From: Vibrio ishigakensis
GTDB taxonomy: Bacteria; Pseudomonadota; Gammaproteobacteria; Enterobacterales; Vibrionaceae
Assembly (NCBI RefSeq): GCF_024347675.1
Contig: NZ_AP024881.1
Location: forward strand, 1,116,001 to 1,180,000
DNA: 64,000 nt
Direction of reading: 5' to 3'
A program made the translations under genes and the position numbers. Shown piece after piece: positions 29,212-38,295 of this stretch (its first letter is position 1; every line of letters begins with the position of its first letter). The notes below the pieces were generated by a model, which worked only from the letters and a program-made list of their open reading frames with translations, searched no databases and was not told where the DNA came from.

Positions 29212-29295
29212 ACCTTCTATACCAACCGCTTTAATAACATTAGGAATCCAACAAGCCCAAGGAATACTGGGCAGATGTAACGTTGGGAAATGATT

Positions 29296-30036
29296 ATGTT
29301 CGATTTACAGGGATATGAAGTCTCGATCCTAAACGGTGCTTGGCTAACCGTACAAGTGGCAGTGTTGTCGCTACTTTTAGCCATGGTGCTGGGAATGCTC
29401 GGGGCGCTCGCAAAACTTTCTCGCTCTCGCATCGCTAAGGCGGTCGCGACAGTCTATACCACCATTATTCGTGGCATCCCTGACCTAGTTCTGATGATGC
29501 TGATTTTCTTCGGTGGTCAGATCCTACTTAACAACAGTTTATATGGCATCAATGAGTGGCTGAATAACTATTTCACCCAGAGCGACCCGAACCACGAATG
29601 GGTTTCGTACGTTCCTGACTACATTGATGTCAGCCCTTATATTGCGGGCATACTTACTATCGGCTTCATCTTCGGTGCTTACATGGCCGAGACCTTCCGC
29701 GGCGCTATCATGGCGGTAGACGCAGGCGAGATGGAAGCCGCTAAGGCGTACGGCATGAGCCCTGCGCTGGCATTTAGACGTATCCTTATGCCTCAGATGA
29801 TCCGTCACGCACTACCTGGCTTTGGTAATAACTGGCTGGTACTGCTAAAGACCACCGCACTGGTTTCAATTATCGGTCTGGAGGATATGGTTCGTATGGG
29901 CTCGCTAGCGGCGGGCACGACTAAAGCGCCATTCACCTTCTATATGGCAGTATCCATCATCTTCTTGTTCTTCACTGCAGTTTCAACGGGTCTGCTGAAG
30001 CTGGTTGAACGCAAATTCAGTATTCAGGCGAGGTAG
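29296..30036 (+). CDS. hisQ: Basic amino-acid ABC transporter permease (HisQ-like)
   Basis: HisQ-type inner-membrane permease subunit, partnering the HisM-like protein at 30039. The 246 residues contain about five hydrophobic segments and the permease EAA loop, EAAKAYGMSPALAFRRILMPQM. IRGIPDLVLMMLIFFGGQ near residue 55-75 matches HisQ rather than HisM. GGGAA lies 6 bases before ATG 29296; an in-frame ATG at 29290 abuts that site, so I prefer the later one. The next gene begins 2 bases after the stop. Confidence 0.9.
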   Translation: MFDLQGYEVSILNGAWLTVQVAVLSLLLAMVLGMLGALAKLSRSRIAKAVATVYTTIIRGIPDLVLMMLIFFGGQILLNNSLYGINEWLNNYFTQSDPNHEWVSYVPDYIDVSPYIAGILTIGFIFGAYMAETFRGAIMAVDAGEMEAAKAYGMSPALAFRRILMPQMIRHALPGFGNNWLVLLKTTALVSIIGLEDMVRMGSLAAGTTKAPFTFYMAVSIIFLFFTAVSTGLLKLVERKFSIQAR

Positions 30037-30038
30037 TC

Positions 30039-30722
30039 ATGGATTTTTCTATCATAGTCGACAGTCTGGATATCTATATTGATGGCCTTTATACCACCAT
30101 GTGGCTGGTGGCCGCGGCGCTAGTGATTGGTCTTGCGTTTGCTATCCCACTTGCGGTGGCGCGTAACAGCAAAAACTGGCTTCTAATGGGGCCAAGCTGG
30201 GCATTTATCTACTTCTTTCGCGGTACGCCTCTGCTGGTTCAGTTGTATCTTATCTACTACGGTATGGATCAGTTTATTCCGGTCAAAGATACTCTGTGGG
30301 AGAACGCGTGGTTCTGCGCATTGGTGGCCTTTACCCTAAACACCTGTGCCTATACCTCGGAGATTATCCGTGGCGCCATCAACGGCTTGCCTAAGGGTGA
30401 GGTTGAAGCGGCTAAGGCATACGGTATGAGTCCATTTAAGGCGTTTTATCGCATCACACTGCCAAGTGCGTTGCGCCGTGCACTCCCAGCTTACAGTAAC
30501 GAAGTGATCTTTATGATCCACGGCTCTGCGGTTGCGGGTATCGTAACCATCATGGACCTTACCGGTGCTGCGCGCCTAGTAAACTCACGTTACTACGCAC
30601 CGTTTGAGTCATTCTTGACTGCCGGTCTCTTCTACATGTGTTTAACCTTTACGGTTATCTGGCTGTTTAAGCTAGCTGAGAAGCGTTTCTTAGCATACCT
30701 AAGACCGCTCTCTTCAAAGTAA
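30039..30722 (+). CDS. hisM: Basic amino-acid ABC transporter permease (HisM-like)
   Basis: Second permease subunit of the importer. The 227 residues have the HisM signature IYFFRGTPLLVQLYLIYYGM, FTLNTCAYTSEIIRGAI, and the EAA loop EVEAAKAYGMSPFKAFYRITLP followed by PAYSNEVIFMIHGSAVA. It starts 2 bases after the HisQ-like gene and is the last gene before a clear terminator. Confidence 0.91.
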   Translation: MDFSIIVDSLDIYIDGLYTTMWLVAAALVIGLAFAIPLAVARNSKNWLLMGPSWAFIYFFRGTPLLVQLYLIYYGMDQFIPVKDTLWENAWFCALVAFTLNTCAYTSEIIRGAINGLPKGEVEAAKAYGMSPFKAFYRITLPSALRRALPAYSNEVIFMIHGSAVAGIVTIMDLTGAARLVNSRYYAPFESFLTAGLFYMCLTFTVIWLFKLAEKRFLAYLRPLSSK

Positions 30723-30727
30723 ACTCG

Positions 30728-30754
30728 ATGCCGGCAACAAGCCGGCATTTTTTT
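30728..30754 (+). terminator. Terminator of the amino-acid ABC transporter operon
   Basis: A perfect 8-bp stem (30728-30735 with 30741-30748), loop AACAA, followed by T7. Confidence 0.92.
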
Positions 30755-30829
30755 GCTTATAAAACATCATCTTGTTTTACAGTTCTTGCCTAAACTCTAA
30801 TGAATGTCATCTGTTGATTAGAGGCCTAC

Positions 30830-31891
30830 ATGAAACTCACTAAAACATCAGCTGCTCTCTCTTGCATTTTTTTGGCTAGCTCATTCAGTCTTTCTGCGAA
30901 ACCGGTCGATACCCTCGATGGCTTCTTTGTTAAAGGCGGGTACATGGTGACTGCAGCGGATTATCCTACTGTGGAAACCTCACATCAGATGTTGAAGAAC
31001 CAAGACGAGGCAGGAGTCAATCAGTTTCTACATAAGCGTGAACTGACTCCAACGGACAAGCAACCTGTGGTTCGTATGAATCGTGACACCTATTACTCTT
31101 TTGCGGTAGTAGACGTTTCTGAGGGAGCGTGGATCACAATTCCAGATGTTCCAGACGGAAAATATGTATCGGTGCAACCGGTTACTGAGGATCATCGTAT
31201 TCAGCCCATGTTTTATGGCACAGGTACCTATGAGTTAAAGACCCATATGGGAACACATATGTACCTAGTGGTGAGGCTCGATTCCACCCTATCTAAACAA
31301 GATGCTAAACGCATCCAAGATCAGATGAAGATCAAAGCCAATAGTAAGGATAAGTTTGAAGCTGAACCGGTCGACAAGGTCTCGTTCGATAAGGTAGAAA
31401 AAGCTTTGAAAGCTAAGATGCCAGGCATTTATGAGCGTGATGGTGATGATGCACTGGTAGGTATGTTTACCGCGCCAACGGATTCCTCAAACAAGTTCTT
31501 TACCCAGGAGAAGTACGAGGTCGGTGCCGCAATTGGATGGGGCGGAGCACAGCTTATCGACAATATTTATGAAGTTTCTGGCAACTATCCTACTAAGGAG
31601 TGTCATCAAGCAACCTTTGAAGATCCTGAAGATAAAGCGTTCTGGTCGTTTACGGTTTATAACAAAGCGGGCTTTATGTTCAATGACGTCGCCAATGTAA
31701 GTTCTAACACAGCTACGGCTAATGAAGATGGTACCTACACGGTAAGTTTTGGTTGTGGCAAAGATGCGCCAAATAATATCGCAACCAAGAATAAATCCGG
31801 TGTGTTTAATCTAGGTGTTCGCCACTACCAACCAAGCGAGAAGGTGCAAAACGGATATCGACTCCTACCTTTCGTTAAACCGGTCAAATAG
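30830..31891 (+). CDS. Secreted DUF1254/DUF1214 domain protein
   Basis: The 353-residue protein has an N-terminal signal peptide (MKLTKTSAALSCIFLASSFSLSA) and then an N-terminal DUF1254-like segment (PVVRMNRDTYYSFAVVDVSEG) and a C-terminal DUF1214-like segment (KAFWSFTVYNKAGFMFND). Proteins with these paired domains are widespread and periplasmic, with no agreed function. Two cysteines (in TKECHQ and SFGCGKD) might form a disulfide. It is followed after a terminator by a ferric-reductase-like gene on the same strand; a shared role is only a guess. Confidence 0.85.
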   Translation: MKLTKTSAALSCIFLASSFSLSAKPVDTLDGFFVKGGYMVTAADYPTVETSHQMLKNQDEAGVNQFLHKRELTPTDKQPVVRMNRDTYYSFAVVDVSEGAWITIPDVPDGKYVSVQPVTEDHRIQPMFYGTGTYELKTHMGTHMYLVVRLDSTLSKQDAKRIQDQMKIKANSKDKFEAEPVDKVSFDKVEKALKAKMPGIYERDGDDALVGMFTAPTDSSNKFFTQEKYEVGAAIGWGGAQLIDNIYEVSGNYPTKECHQATFEDPEDKAFWSFTVYNKAGFMFNDVANVSSNTATANEDGTYTVSFGCGKDAPNNIATKNKSGVFNLGVRHYQPSEKVQNGYRLLPFVKPVK

Positions 31892-31899
31892 TTTCAGTT

Positions 31900-31923
31900 A
31901 AGCCTGCATGATGCAGGCTTTTT
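31900..31923 (+). terminator. Terminator after the DUF1254/1214 gene
   Basis: A perfect 9-bp stem (31900-31908 with 31912-31920), loop TGA, followed by T5. It lies only about 25 bp before the next start codon, so the next gene may depend on read-through or a promoter inside this region. Confidence 0.8.
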
Positions 31924-31948
31924 GCTTCAAAGTCGCAACGAGGTTTGT

Positions 31949-33262
31949 ATGAAAAAGGTCATGCTTGGATTCTGGATTGTAGTGCTTGGTCTGAGTTTGT
32001 TGTGGTTTTTGTCTTTGCTAAGTGGCGAGCAAACCTTTAGTCTACTTTTTGGCGCTAAAGCCCTGATGCAGTACACCGGTTACATGGCTATTTGTTTGAT
32101 GGCTATTGTCATGGTGTTGAGCCTTAGGCTGCAAAGAGTAGACAATCTGCTCGGTGGGTTGGATCGCTCTTATCGACTGCATAAATGGCTCGCCATTGCC
32201 TCGCTTGTGTTTAGTTTCATTCATTTCTTTTGGAAAGATATTGCTGGTTTGTTGGCAAGTCTCGGTGTTTACACGGAAGAGCCCAAGCGAGAGGGTACAG
32301 TAAAACTTCACGATCAAGGACGAGAAATAGCAGAACAAGCAGGAGAGATAGGTTTCTATATCATTACTATCTTAATCCTTGTTGCGCTCACCAAGTTCGT
32401 TCCATATCACTGGTTTAAAAAGGCACACAAGATCATCTCCCTGGTGTTTGTGGTTTTGGTCTTTCACTCCATCAAATTATTTGGTGACGCTTATTGGGAC
32501 TCAATGGTTGGCACTGTGTTTGGCGTTCTAATGTTTATCAGTGTCATTGCCGCCTTCTATGCCTTGTTTGGACGCATAGGCACAGGACGCAGGGCAAAGG
32601 GCAAGATAGTCGGGTTAACCCCTTATGATGAAGTGGGCGTTATTGAAGCGACTATAGCGATAGATAAAAAATGGAAAGGACATAAAGCAGGGCAGTTTGC
32701 ATTTTTGATGACCAACCCGAAGGAGGGGGCGCACCCTTATACCATAGCTTCTGAATGGCGCAGTGATACTAATGAACTTACCTTTATTATCAAGGCTTTG
32801 GGGGATTGGACTAGGCAACTACGAGGCTGGATGAAGCTGGATATGCCAGTCACCGTAGAAGGTCCCTATGGAGACTTTGATTTTGATGATAGCTGCTCGC
32901 ACCAAGTGTGGGTAGCGACCGGAATAGGGGTAACGCCGTTTATCGCTAAGATGAAAGAGCGCGCGGAATCAAAATCGAGTTATAAGGTCGATCTCTTCTT
33001 AGCGGTACCGGTTGAGAACGTTGAGATACAAGCGAGATTGGAGCAGAGGGCATTGGATGCCAATGTGACCTTACATTGGTATATCACTGAACGAGAGGAG
33101 CGGCTTAGCGTTAAAGATGTCTTTGACCAGATAGACGACTTATCTGATACCAGCGTATGGTTTTGTGGAGCAACTTTACTCGGTAATTCGCTAAACAATT
33201 ATTTAGTTGATAAAGGCCTCAGTAAAAAGAACTTCCATCAAGAGCTATTTGAGTTTAGATAG
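31949..33262 (+). CDS. Ferric-reductase-like transmembrane flavohaem oxidoreductase
   Basis: This is an inner-membrane protein that should pass electrons from NAD(P)H through FAD to haems across the membrane. The 437 residues have an N-terminal ferric-reductase-like domain with histidine pairs H78/H92 and H160/H173, spaced as for two stacked haems, then an FAD domain (HPYTIAS) and an NAD(P) domain (ATGIGVTPFIAKMK, WFCGATLLGNSL). I placed the start at ATG 31949 after ACGAGGT, not at the upstream TTG. The final acceptor (iron, oxygen or other) cannot be told from sequence. Confidence 0.87.
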   Translation: MKKVMLGFWIVVLGLSLLWFLSLLSGEQTFSLLFGAKALMQYTGYMAICLMAIVMVLSLRLQRVDNLLGGLDRSYRLHKWLAIASLVFSFIHFFWKDIAGLLASLGVYTEEPKREGTVKLHDQGREIAEQAGEIGFYIITILILVALTKFVPYHWFKKAHKIISLVFVVLVFHSIKLFGDAYWDSMVGTVFGVLMFISVIAAFYALFGRIGTGRRAKGKIVGLTPYDEVGVIEATIAIDKKWKGHKAGQFAFLMTNPKEGAHPYTIASEWRSDTNELTFIIKALGDWTRQLRGWMKLDMPVTVEGPYGDFDFDDSCSHQVWVATGIGVTPFIAKMKERAESKSSYKVDLFLAVPVENVEIQARLEQRALDANVTLHWYITEREERLSVKDVFDQIDDLSDTSVWFCGATLLGNSLNNYLVDKGLSKKNFHQELFEFR

Positions 33263-33278
33263 AAGCTAGTAGAAAAAG

Positions 33279-33307
33279 AAAAGCTGACCCACTTGAGTCA
33301 GCTTTTT
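33279..33307 (+). terminator. Bidirectional terminator between the ferric-reductase-like gene and xthA
   Basis: A 10-bp stem (33279-33288 with 33297-33306), loop of 8, T tract on the plus strand and A tract upstream; it sits between converging genes. Confidence 0.87.
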
Positions 33308-33312
33308 GCGTT

Positions 33313-34122
33313 TTAGCCCTTAAAGGTGCTCCAGATTGGCGCATGGTCTGAAGGCTTTTCGATGCCGCGCAGTTCGTAGTCAACATCAGACTCGATACAC
33401 TTGGCGGCCAGTTTAGGCGTTGCCAAGATCACGTCGATTCGTAGGCCTCGATTGTCAACAAAGCCCTTAGAGCGATAGTCAAACCATGAGAAGCGATCGT
33501 TCACTTCTGGATGGATATTACGGAAGGTATCTTCAAAGCCCCAGTCGGTAAGTGTTTTCAACCACTCACGCTCTTCTGGCTGGAACGAACACTTGCCTGT
33601 TTTTAACCAGCGCTTGCGGTTTGGCTCACCGATGCCGATGTCATCATCAGTTGGGCTGATGTTGATATCACCCATAACAATAAGCTGTTCATCGTTGTTG
33701 TGATGATCGTTTAAGTAGGTCATCAAATCTTTGTAGAACTGGCGCTTATAAGGGAACTTGGTTTCGTGGGCGATATTGTCACCTTGCGGGAAATAACCGT
33801 TTAGAATCGTAACCGGTTCACCGTTCTCGTCTTTGACGGTTACCATGATCATGCGCTTTTGATGTTCTTCGTTGTCGGTAGGGAAGCCTTTAACAACGGA
33901 AAGAGGTTCTTTCTTACACAGCATAGCCACACCGTAGTGTGCTTTTTGACCGTGGTGATACACCTTGTAACCCATAGCTTCCACATCCTCTAGCGGGAAG
34001 GCTTCGTCGTGAACCTTGATCTCTTGCAGACCAATAACGTCAGGTTGGTGTTTGTCGATGATAGCTTGCAGTTGATGCAGACGCGCGCGCAAGCCATTAA
34101 TGTTGAAGCTGATAACCTTCAT
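33313..34122 (-). CDS. xthA: Exodeoxyribonuclease III XthA
   Basis: Exonuclease III is the major AP endonuclease and 3'-repair nuclease. The 269 residues begin [18 protein letters not shown] and include the metal-binding LQEIKV (E34 region), the GDINISPTD segment and the catalytic SDHAPIWS near the C-terminus. Length matches E. coli XthA (268). It is the last gene of the minus-strand run dinG-yfcA-priC-ybaM-xthA, with a 69-bp gap after ybaM. Confidence 0.96.
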   Translation of the reverse strand: MKVISFNINGLRARLHQLQAIIDKHQPDVIGLQEIKVHDEAFPLEDVEAMGYKVYHHGQKAHYGVAMLCKKEPLSVVKGFPTDNEEHQKRMIMVTVKDENGEPVTILNGYFPQGDNIAHETKFPYKRQFYKDLMTYLNDHHNNDEQLIVMGDINISPTDDDIGIGEPNRKRWLKTGKCSFQPEEREWLKTLTDWGFEDTFRNIHPEVNDRFSWFDYRSKGFVDNRGLRIDVILATPKLAAKCIESDVDYELRGIEKPSDHAPIWSTFKG

Positions 34123-34191
34123 AATATCCCTAGTGTTTGGTTACGTTAGCTTTATTCTAACCGCAAGCTTCCACTAGACCTATTTCAGATG

Positions 34192-34362
34192 TTAGCTATT
34201 TGTTTCGTTCGACTCTTTTTTGCGCAGTAGATCTTGTTTCACTATCTCAAGAGCAGAGAGAGCGGTGTCGGTATCGATTTCATTGCTTTCTAACAGGAAG
34301 ATAAGGTCTACGGCAAGCTTGATATCAGCCGGTGCATTATCTAGCGGGTTATTATCGGACAT
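34192..34362 (-). CDS. ybaM: YbaM family (DUF2496) small protein
   Basis: A 56-residue ORF whose [20 protein letters not shown] segment clearly resembles E. coli YbaM, which likewise lies just after priC. The function is unknown; the sequence is predicted soluble and helical with a charged tail ([12 protein letters not shown]). Its ATG overlaps the priC stop by one base (TAATG), implying translational coupling. Confidence 0.92.
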   Translation of the reverse strand: MSDNNPLDNAPADIKLAVDLIFLLESNEIDTDTALSALEIVKQDLLRKKESNETNS

Positions 34363-34910
34363 TATTGATGCTGTTCTCTAAAGGTGATCTGTTTTTCTAT
34401 TTTGATGATGGCCTGGCGACAGCGCTCAAGGCGTTGCTCAGTTTGAAGCACCGCTCGCTGCGCATTAGAACGGTTGAAACCTGCGGCTTGCTCCAAAGCT
34501 TTATGTTTGTCCAACACCATATCCATCAATCGTCGCTCCCACTCTTTGTGCTGGGATAGCTCTTGATATAGCTGACTGATAGGCTTGCGATAATAGCTAG
34601 AATGCTTGGGTTCGTCTTTTCTAAAGTGCGAAGTGGAGAGCTCACGCTGAATAGCGGAAACTTGTGCCAGTAGTCGCTCGGTTAGATACTCAGCCCGCTG
34701 AGCCGTCAGTAGTTTTTGTTGTTGCTCTCGTTCTATGGCACTGAAAGTGGCTGTGGCTTCCTCGACACATGGAGTCAAAAGTCTTGATCGGCAGGTAAAC
34801 AGGCTTGAATCGAACAGAGGTAAGTGATGCTCACCACGCTGGCGATCGAGATGCGCTGCATCGAATTTCATCTGTTCAAGTTTTTGCTTTAGCTCTGAGA
34901 AACTCGCCAT
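34362..34910 (-). CDS. priC: Primosomal replication protein N'' PriC
   Basis: PriC helps reload DnaB at stalled forks, favouring forks with gaps on the leading strand. The 182-residue protein is almost wholly helical and basic; [18 protein letters not shown] and the C-terminal [10 protein letters not shown] and [16 protein letters not shown] segments match the family layout. PriC sequences diverge strongly, so the following ybaM gene, as in E. coli, adds weight. Confidence 0.88.
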   Translation of the reverse strand: MASFSELKQKLEQMKFDAAHLDRQRGEHHLPLFDSSLFTCRSRLLTPCVEEATATFSAIEREQQQKLLTAQRAEYLTERLLAQVSAIQRELSTSHFRKDEPKHSSYYRKPISQLYQELSQHKEWERRLMDMVLDKHKALEQAAGFNRSNAQRAVLQTEQRLERCRQAIIKIEKQITFREQHQ

Positions 34911-34919
34911 TGGGCTTCC

Positions 34920-35699
34920 TTATAGGGTGACGAACCAAGCATCGTACGCCAGTTTAACCGCCAGTACGCTTACTACGGTCACAAATACAGGGCGAATGAA
35001 TTTAGCCCCGAAGCGTATTGCTGAGTGAGCGCCAATAAACGCTCCCAACATCAAGCATACACCCATAGTTAAGCCTAGCACCCAGTTAATATGACCAAGC
35101 AAAGCAAAGGTAACCAGAGAAGTAAGGTTACTGGTGAAGTTCATGGCCTTTGCTAGACCGGAGGCAAGCAAAATATTCAATCTGTGCAGTGCCATGCTAC
35201 TTACGGTCCAGAATGCGCCTGTGCCTGGCCCTGCTACACCGTCATAAAAGCCTAGGGTAAGACCCTGACCAATCTGAGTATAGGTATGCTTGGCATTTGG
35301 TTCTGGCATCACATTGGTATTGGCGTGAGGCGTTTTATGAAAAATGGTGTAAAGGGCGGCGGCTAAGATCACCAGCGGCAGTACCTTTTCCAACCACTGG
35401 GTAGAGATAGCATCGACCACGAGAGTACCTAGGGTCGCACCTATCAAGGTTGCAGCGAAACAGGGCAGCCAAAGCCTTGGTTTAAATAGTTTCTTCTTGT
35501 AGTAGGTAAAAGCAGCCGTCGATGAGGCAAAGGTAGCCGCTAACTTATTTGTACCCAATGCAATATGCGGTGGAAGCCCCATTGAGAGAAGGGTAGGGAC
35601 AGTAAGCATACCTCCACCTCCTGCAACGGCATCGATAAAGCCCGCTACGAAAGCGACGATTGCCAGCAGAAGCAACATGGAGGGTTCCAGATATTCCAT
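34920..35699 (-). CDS. yfcA: TSUP (TauE/SafE, DUF81) family transporter YfcA
   Basis: An inner-membrane protein of the TauE/SafE family, members of which export sulfite, sulfoacetate or related organic anions. The 259 residues hold about eight membrane segments and the duplicated signature GFIDAVAGGGGMLTVPTLL (N-half) and GFYDGVAGPGTGAFW (C-half). It resembles E. coli YfcA; the substrate is not known. It lies 18 bp after dinG and 9 bp before priC on the same strand. Confidence 0.9.
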   Translation of the reverse strand: MEYLEPSMLLLLAIVAFVAGFIDAVAGGGGMLTVPTLLSMGLPPHIALGTNKLAATFASSTAAFTYYKKKLFKPRLWLPCFAATLIGATLGTLVVDAISTQWLEKVLPLVILAAALYTIFHKTPHANTNVMPEPNAKHTYTQIGQGLTLGFYDGVAGPGTGAFWTVSSMALHRLNILLASGLAKAMNFTSNLTSLVTFALLGHINWVLGLTMGVCLMLGAFIGAHSAIRFGAKFIRPVFVTVVSVLAVKLAYDAWFVTL

Positions 35700-35717
35700 C
35701 AGTATGTAATTACTCGA

Positions 35718-37787
35718 TTATTCAATTCGTCTTTTAAAGGGAGGCAGTGAGTCGAGAAGCGCTTTACCGTAGCGCTTGGTCACTAGACGACGGTCAAAGA
35801 TGACGACTCTACCAGAATCCTGCTCTTTTCGCAGTAGGCGGCCCACTGATTGAACCAGTTTTTTACTCGCCTCAGGCACAGTGATCTGCATAAAGGCATT
35901 TCCGCCTCTTTGCTCTATATATTCAGCGTGGGCTTCTTCAACTGGAGAAGTTGGCACAGCAAACGGGATTTTAGTGATTATCAGGTTCTCTAAAAGCTTT
36001 CCGGGCAAGTCCAAGCCCTCTGAGAAACTGCCAGTACCAAATAAGATACTGGTTTTACCTTTTTCTACCGTCTTTTTATGGTTGCTGATGATCTCTATAC
36101 GTGAAGCATCGCCTTGCACCTGCAGGTACCAGCCCTTACGACGCAGTTTAGGCTCGAGTTTTTCAGCTACTTGATTCATCTGCCAATAAGAGGCGAACAG
36201 GACAAGGTTGGCTTTATCGGCTTCTAGCCAGTTAATCAACTCGTCGGCAAGGTAGTCTGTGAATTGAGGAGCTGCCGGCTCGTACTTAAGCTTTGGAACG
36301 ATCAATTCTGCATTGTTTTGGTAATCAAATGGCGAGGCAAGTGCTAGGAACTGGGTTGCATCCTCTTTATCCATAGAGATACCACTTTCAAAACAGAAGT
36401 ACTGAAAAGAGTTTAAGGCGCGTAATGTCGCGGATACGGCTACTGCACCGACACATTTTTGCCAAAGCTGCTTCTCTAGGTGTCTGCCAACCTCCAAGGG
36501 TGAGACGCTCACGATATAGTCGTTCTCTCTCTCTTTACTCACCTCAAACCAACGGGCGAGGGGAGCCCCTTTTTCTCTCGGTGGCTCGGCCATCAATGAC
36601 CAAACCTTGGATAAATTTTCAAGACGTTGCAAAAAGAAGCCACTCTCAGCTAGAGCTGGCTCGGCCAATTTTGGTGATAGCTCGCCATCTTTTACACGCT
36701 CGCTAATAAGGTCGATAATCTTTGCCAGCGCTTGAGATGATTTCTGGGTGGTGGTCTTCAGTTCTTTACTGGTATTGACCAACCAATCTGGAAGTTCGCC
36801 GTTTTCAAATCGATAGGTGCCTTCCTTAAACTGGCTCGGGTCTAAAGTTCGGGCAACCTGCGTCAGGTTAGGTATGGTATCGGCAATAGAGGTTTGCAGT
36901 TCAGATTGAAAGCGGTCTACGCGTTTTGCTTCTGCTAGCGTGCTTATCTTTGCGACGCTCTTGTTGAGCGTCTCTAGCCACGCGGCCGCACCCTTCAGAC
37001 TGGCTGATGCCGAAGCGTGGTCGCGGGCGACCTTAGGTAAATGGTGCGCTTCATCGAATACATAGATGGTCTGTTCTGGTTCAAACAGGATTACACCACC
37101 ACCGAGATCTAAATCGGCCATGACAAGGCTGTGGTTGGCGATTACAACATCGGCTTTATCTAGCTCCGAGCGTGCTTTTTGAAATGGGCATCCCCTGTGT
37201 GCGGGAAGGCCATTATTGCAGCTGTGCTTGTCACTAACGATACTTTGCCAAACCTGATCTTTTATAGGCTTTGGCCAAGAATCTCTATCACCGTCCCATT
37301 TGTTGTCCGAAAGTGCCTTATACATGCGCTGTAGCAGGTCAATATCGCTCTTATTGGGCTTAGTTTCGAACATAGCTAGCTGCGAATCTTCTGCACCTGC
37401 TGCAATGGCTAATTTTTCAGCACAGCAATAGCGCTGACGCCCCTTAGCTAAAATGAAAGAAAATTCGAAGTCTACCAACCTACGATAGAGAGGAAGGTCT
37501 TTATTAATTAACTGCTCTTGCAGGGCTACTGTTGCGGTAGAAATAACCACTTTGCGGTTATTGAATTTAGCTACAGGAATCGCCGCCATGAGATAAGCCA
37601 AAGACTTACCAATCCCTGTACCGGCCTCGGCGACTATGGTTCTGCGACTTTTGTGATATTCACCACTCAGTGTCTTAGCAATTTCTGCAACTAGGTAGTT
37701 TTGAGCTCGACGTGGAATGAAGTTATCTAGCTGAGCGTGCAGATTTTTGTAGCTATTTCGTATGGCGTCTTGGATCTTTCGGTTCAT
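35718..37787 (-). CDS. dinG: ATP-dependent DNA helicase DinG
   Basis: DinG is an XPD-like 5'-3' iron-sulfur helicase that removes R-loops and is damage-inducible in E. coli. The 689 residues show Walker A AEAGTGIGKS, the DEAH box in YVFDEAHHLP, four candidate cluster cysteines (RYCCAEKL, SCNNG, RGCPF), and the C-terminal VGRLLRKEQDSGRVVIFDRR. I see no clear LexA box (CTGTN8ACAG) immediately upstream. It starts a minus-strand run of five genes. Confidence 0.95.
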   Translation of the reverse strand: MNRKIQDAIRNSYKNLHAQLDNFIPRRAQNYLVAEIAKTLSGEYHKSRRTIVAEAGTGIGKSLAYLMAAIPVAKFNNRKVVISTATVALQEQLINKDLPLYRRLVDFEFSFILAKGRQRYCCAEKLAIAAGAEDSQLAMFETKPNKSDIDLLQRMYKALSDNKWDGDRDSWPKPIKDQVWQSIVSDKHSCNNGLPAHRGCPFQKARSELDKADVVIANHSLVMADLDLGGGVILFEPEQTIYVFDEAHHLPKVARDHASASASLKGAAAWLETLNKSVAKISTLAEAKRVDRFQSELQTSIADTIPNLTQVARTLDPSQFKEGTYRFENGELPDWLVNTSKELKTTTQKSSQALAKIIDLISERVKDGELSPKLAEPALAESGFFLQRLENLSKVWSLMAEPPREKGAPLARWFEVSKERENDYIVSVSPLEVGRHLEKQLWQKCVGAVAVSATLRALNSFQYFCFESGISMDKEDATQFLALASPFDYQNNAELIVPKLKYEPAAPQFTDYLADELINWLEADKANLVLFASYWQMNQVAEKLEPKLRRKGWYLQVQGDASRIEIISNHKKTVEKGKTSILFGTGSFSEGLDLPGKLLENLIITKIPFAVPTSPVEEAHAEYIEQRGGNAFMQITVPEASKKLVQSVGRLLRKEQDSGRVVIFDRRLVTKRYGKALLDSLPPFKRRIE

Positions 37788-37847
37788 GGTTTTGGGGTCT
37801 TTGAATGCTCGCTATAGGATACCACAGCTTTTTTAACTCGTTATAAA

Positions 37848-37863
37848 TGAGTTGTAAGTCACA
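37848..37863 (+). promoter_or_regulatory. CRP-like site far upstream of the porin gene
   Basis: TGAGT-TGTAAG-TCACA matches TGTGAN6TCACA at 8 of 10 positions. It lies about 430 bp upstream of the porin ATG, and roughly 310-325 bp upstream of the start site predicted from the TTGACA at 38148. Confidence 0.4.
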
Positions 37864-38103
37864 CTTTAATTAAAAGATGACATTTAGCTCATAAAAAAAT
37901 GAACTTTCTACCCTCTCTGCTGGGGTGGACATTTCTGTGGTTAATGGTTGGTTATTGCGCTTGATTGCTATATAAAAAACTATCCAATAGATATTTTTAG
38001 GTGTTTTATATTAATTTAATTGGTGTTTATCGAATGTTAACAAAAAGTTTTAGAATGGTGTTTATTTGTGATCTTAATCTTTTCAAAATATTTAAGTTAT
38101 TGT

Positions 38104-38118
38104 TTTTATTACCTTTAA
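38104..38118 (-). promoter_or_regulatory. ToxR-like TNAAAN5TNAAA repeat upstream of the porin gene
   Basis: Read on the minus strand, TTAAA-GGTAA-TAAAA fits the degenerate ToxR pattern exactly. The pattern is weak and the region A/T-rich, so chance matches are expected. Confidence 0.3.
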
Positions 38119-38147
38119 TTGTTGTCAAACCTTGTAAATTGTAATGT

Positions 38148-38176
38148 TTGACAATGATTTAGGATTTTTGCAATCT
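38148..38176 (+). promoter_or_regulatory. Candidate porin promoter
   Basis: A perfect -35 TTGACA at 38148-38153 is followed, 17 bases on, by CAATCT at 38171-38176, a poor -10. A weak -10 would suit an activator-dependent porin promoter. It would give a leader of about 110 bases. Confidence 0.35.
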
Positions 38177-38190
38177 GAGCTCGGGTTCAG

Positions 38191-38209
38191 AACACAACAA
38201 ATCTCAAAT
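38191..38209 (+). promoter_or_regulatory. C/A-rich leader element of the porin gene
   Basis: AACACAACAAATCTCAAAT, of which 16 bases are identical to the leader of the binding-protein gene at 28388. Such single-stranded C/A-rich leaders are common small-RNA targets. Confidence 0.35.
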
Positions 38210-38295
38210 AACTGTTTACTGAATCGTCATAAAAATAACTAAATACGAATCAACATTTTTAGGGTTCGAGTTTAACGAAAAGGATGTGAGTTAAC

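Larger units (their letters stand above)
37788..38295. other. Regulatory region between dinG and the porin gene
   Basis: This 508-bp gap has no supported ORF. It is very A/T-rich and contains a CRP-like site (37848-37863), a second weaker CRP-like match (38067-38082), a ToxR-like TNAAA repeat (38104-38118), a perfect TTGACA (38148-38153) and a C/A-rich leader (38191-38209). The length and content fit a heavily regulated porin gene. Confidence 0.55.
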
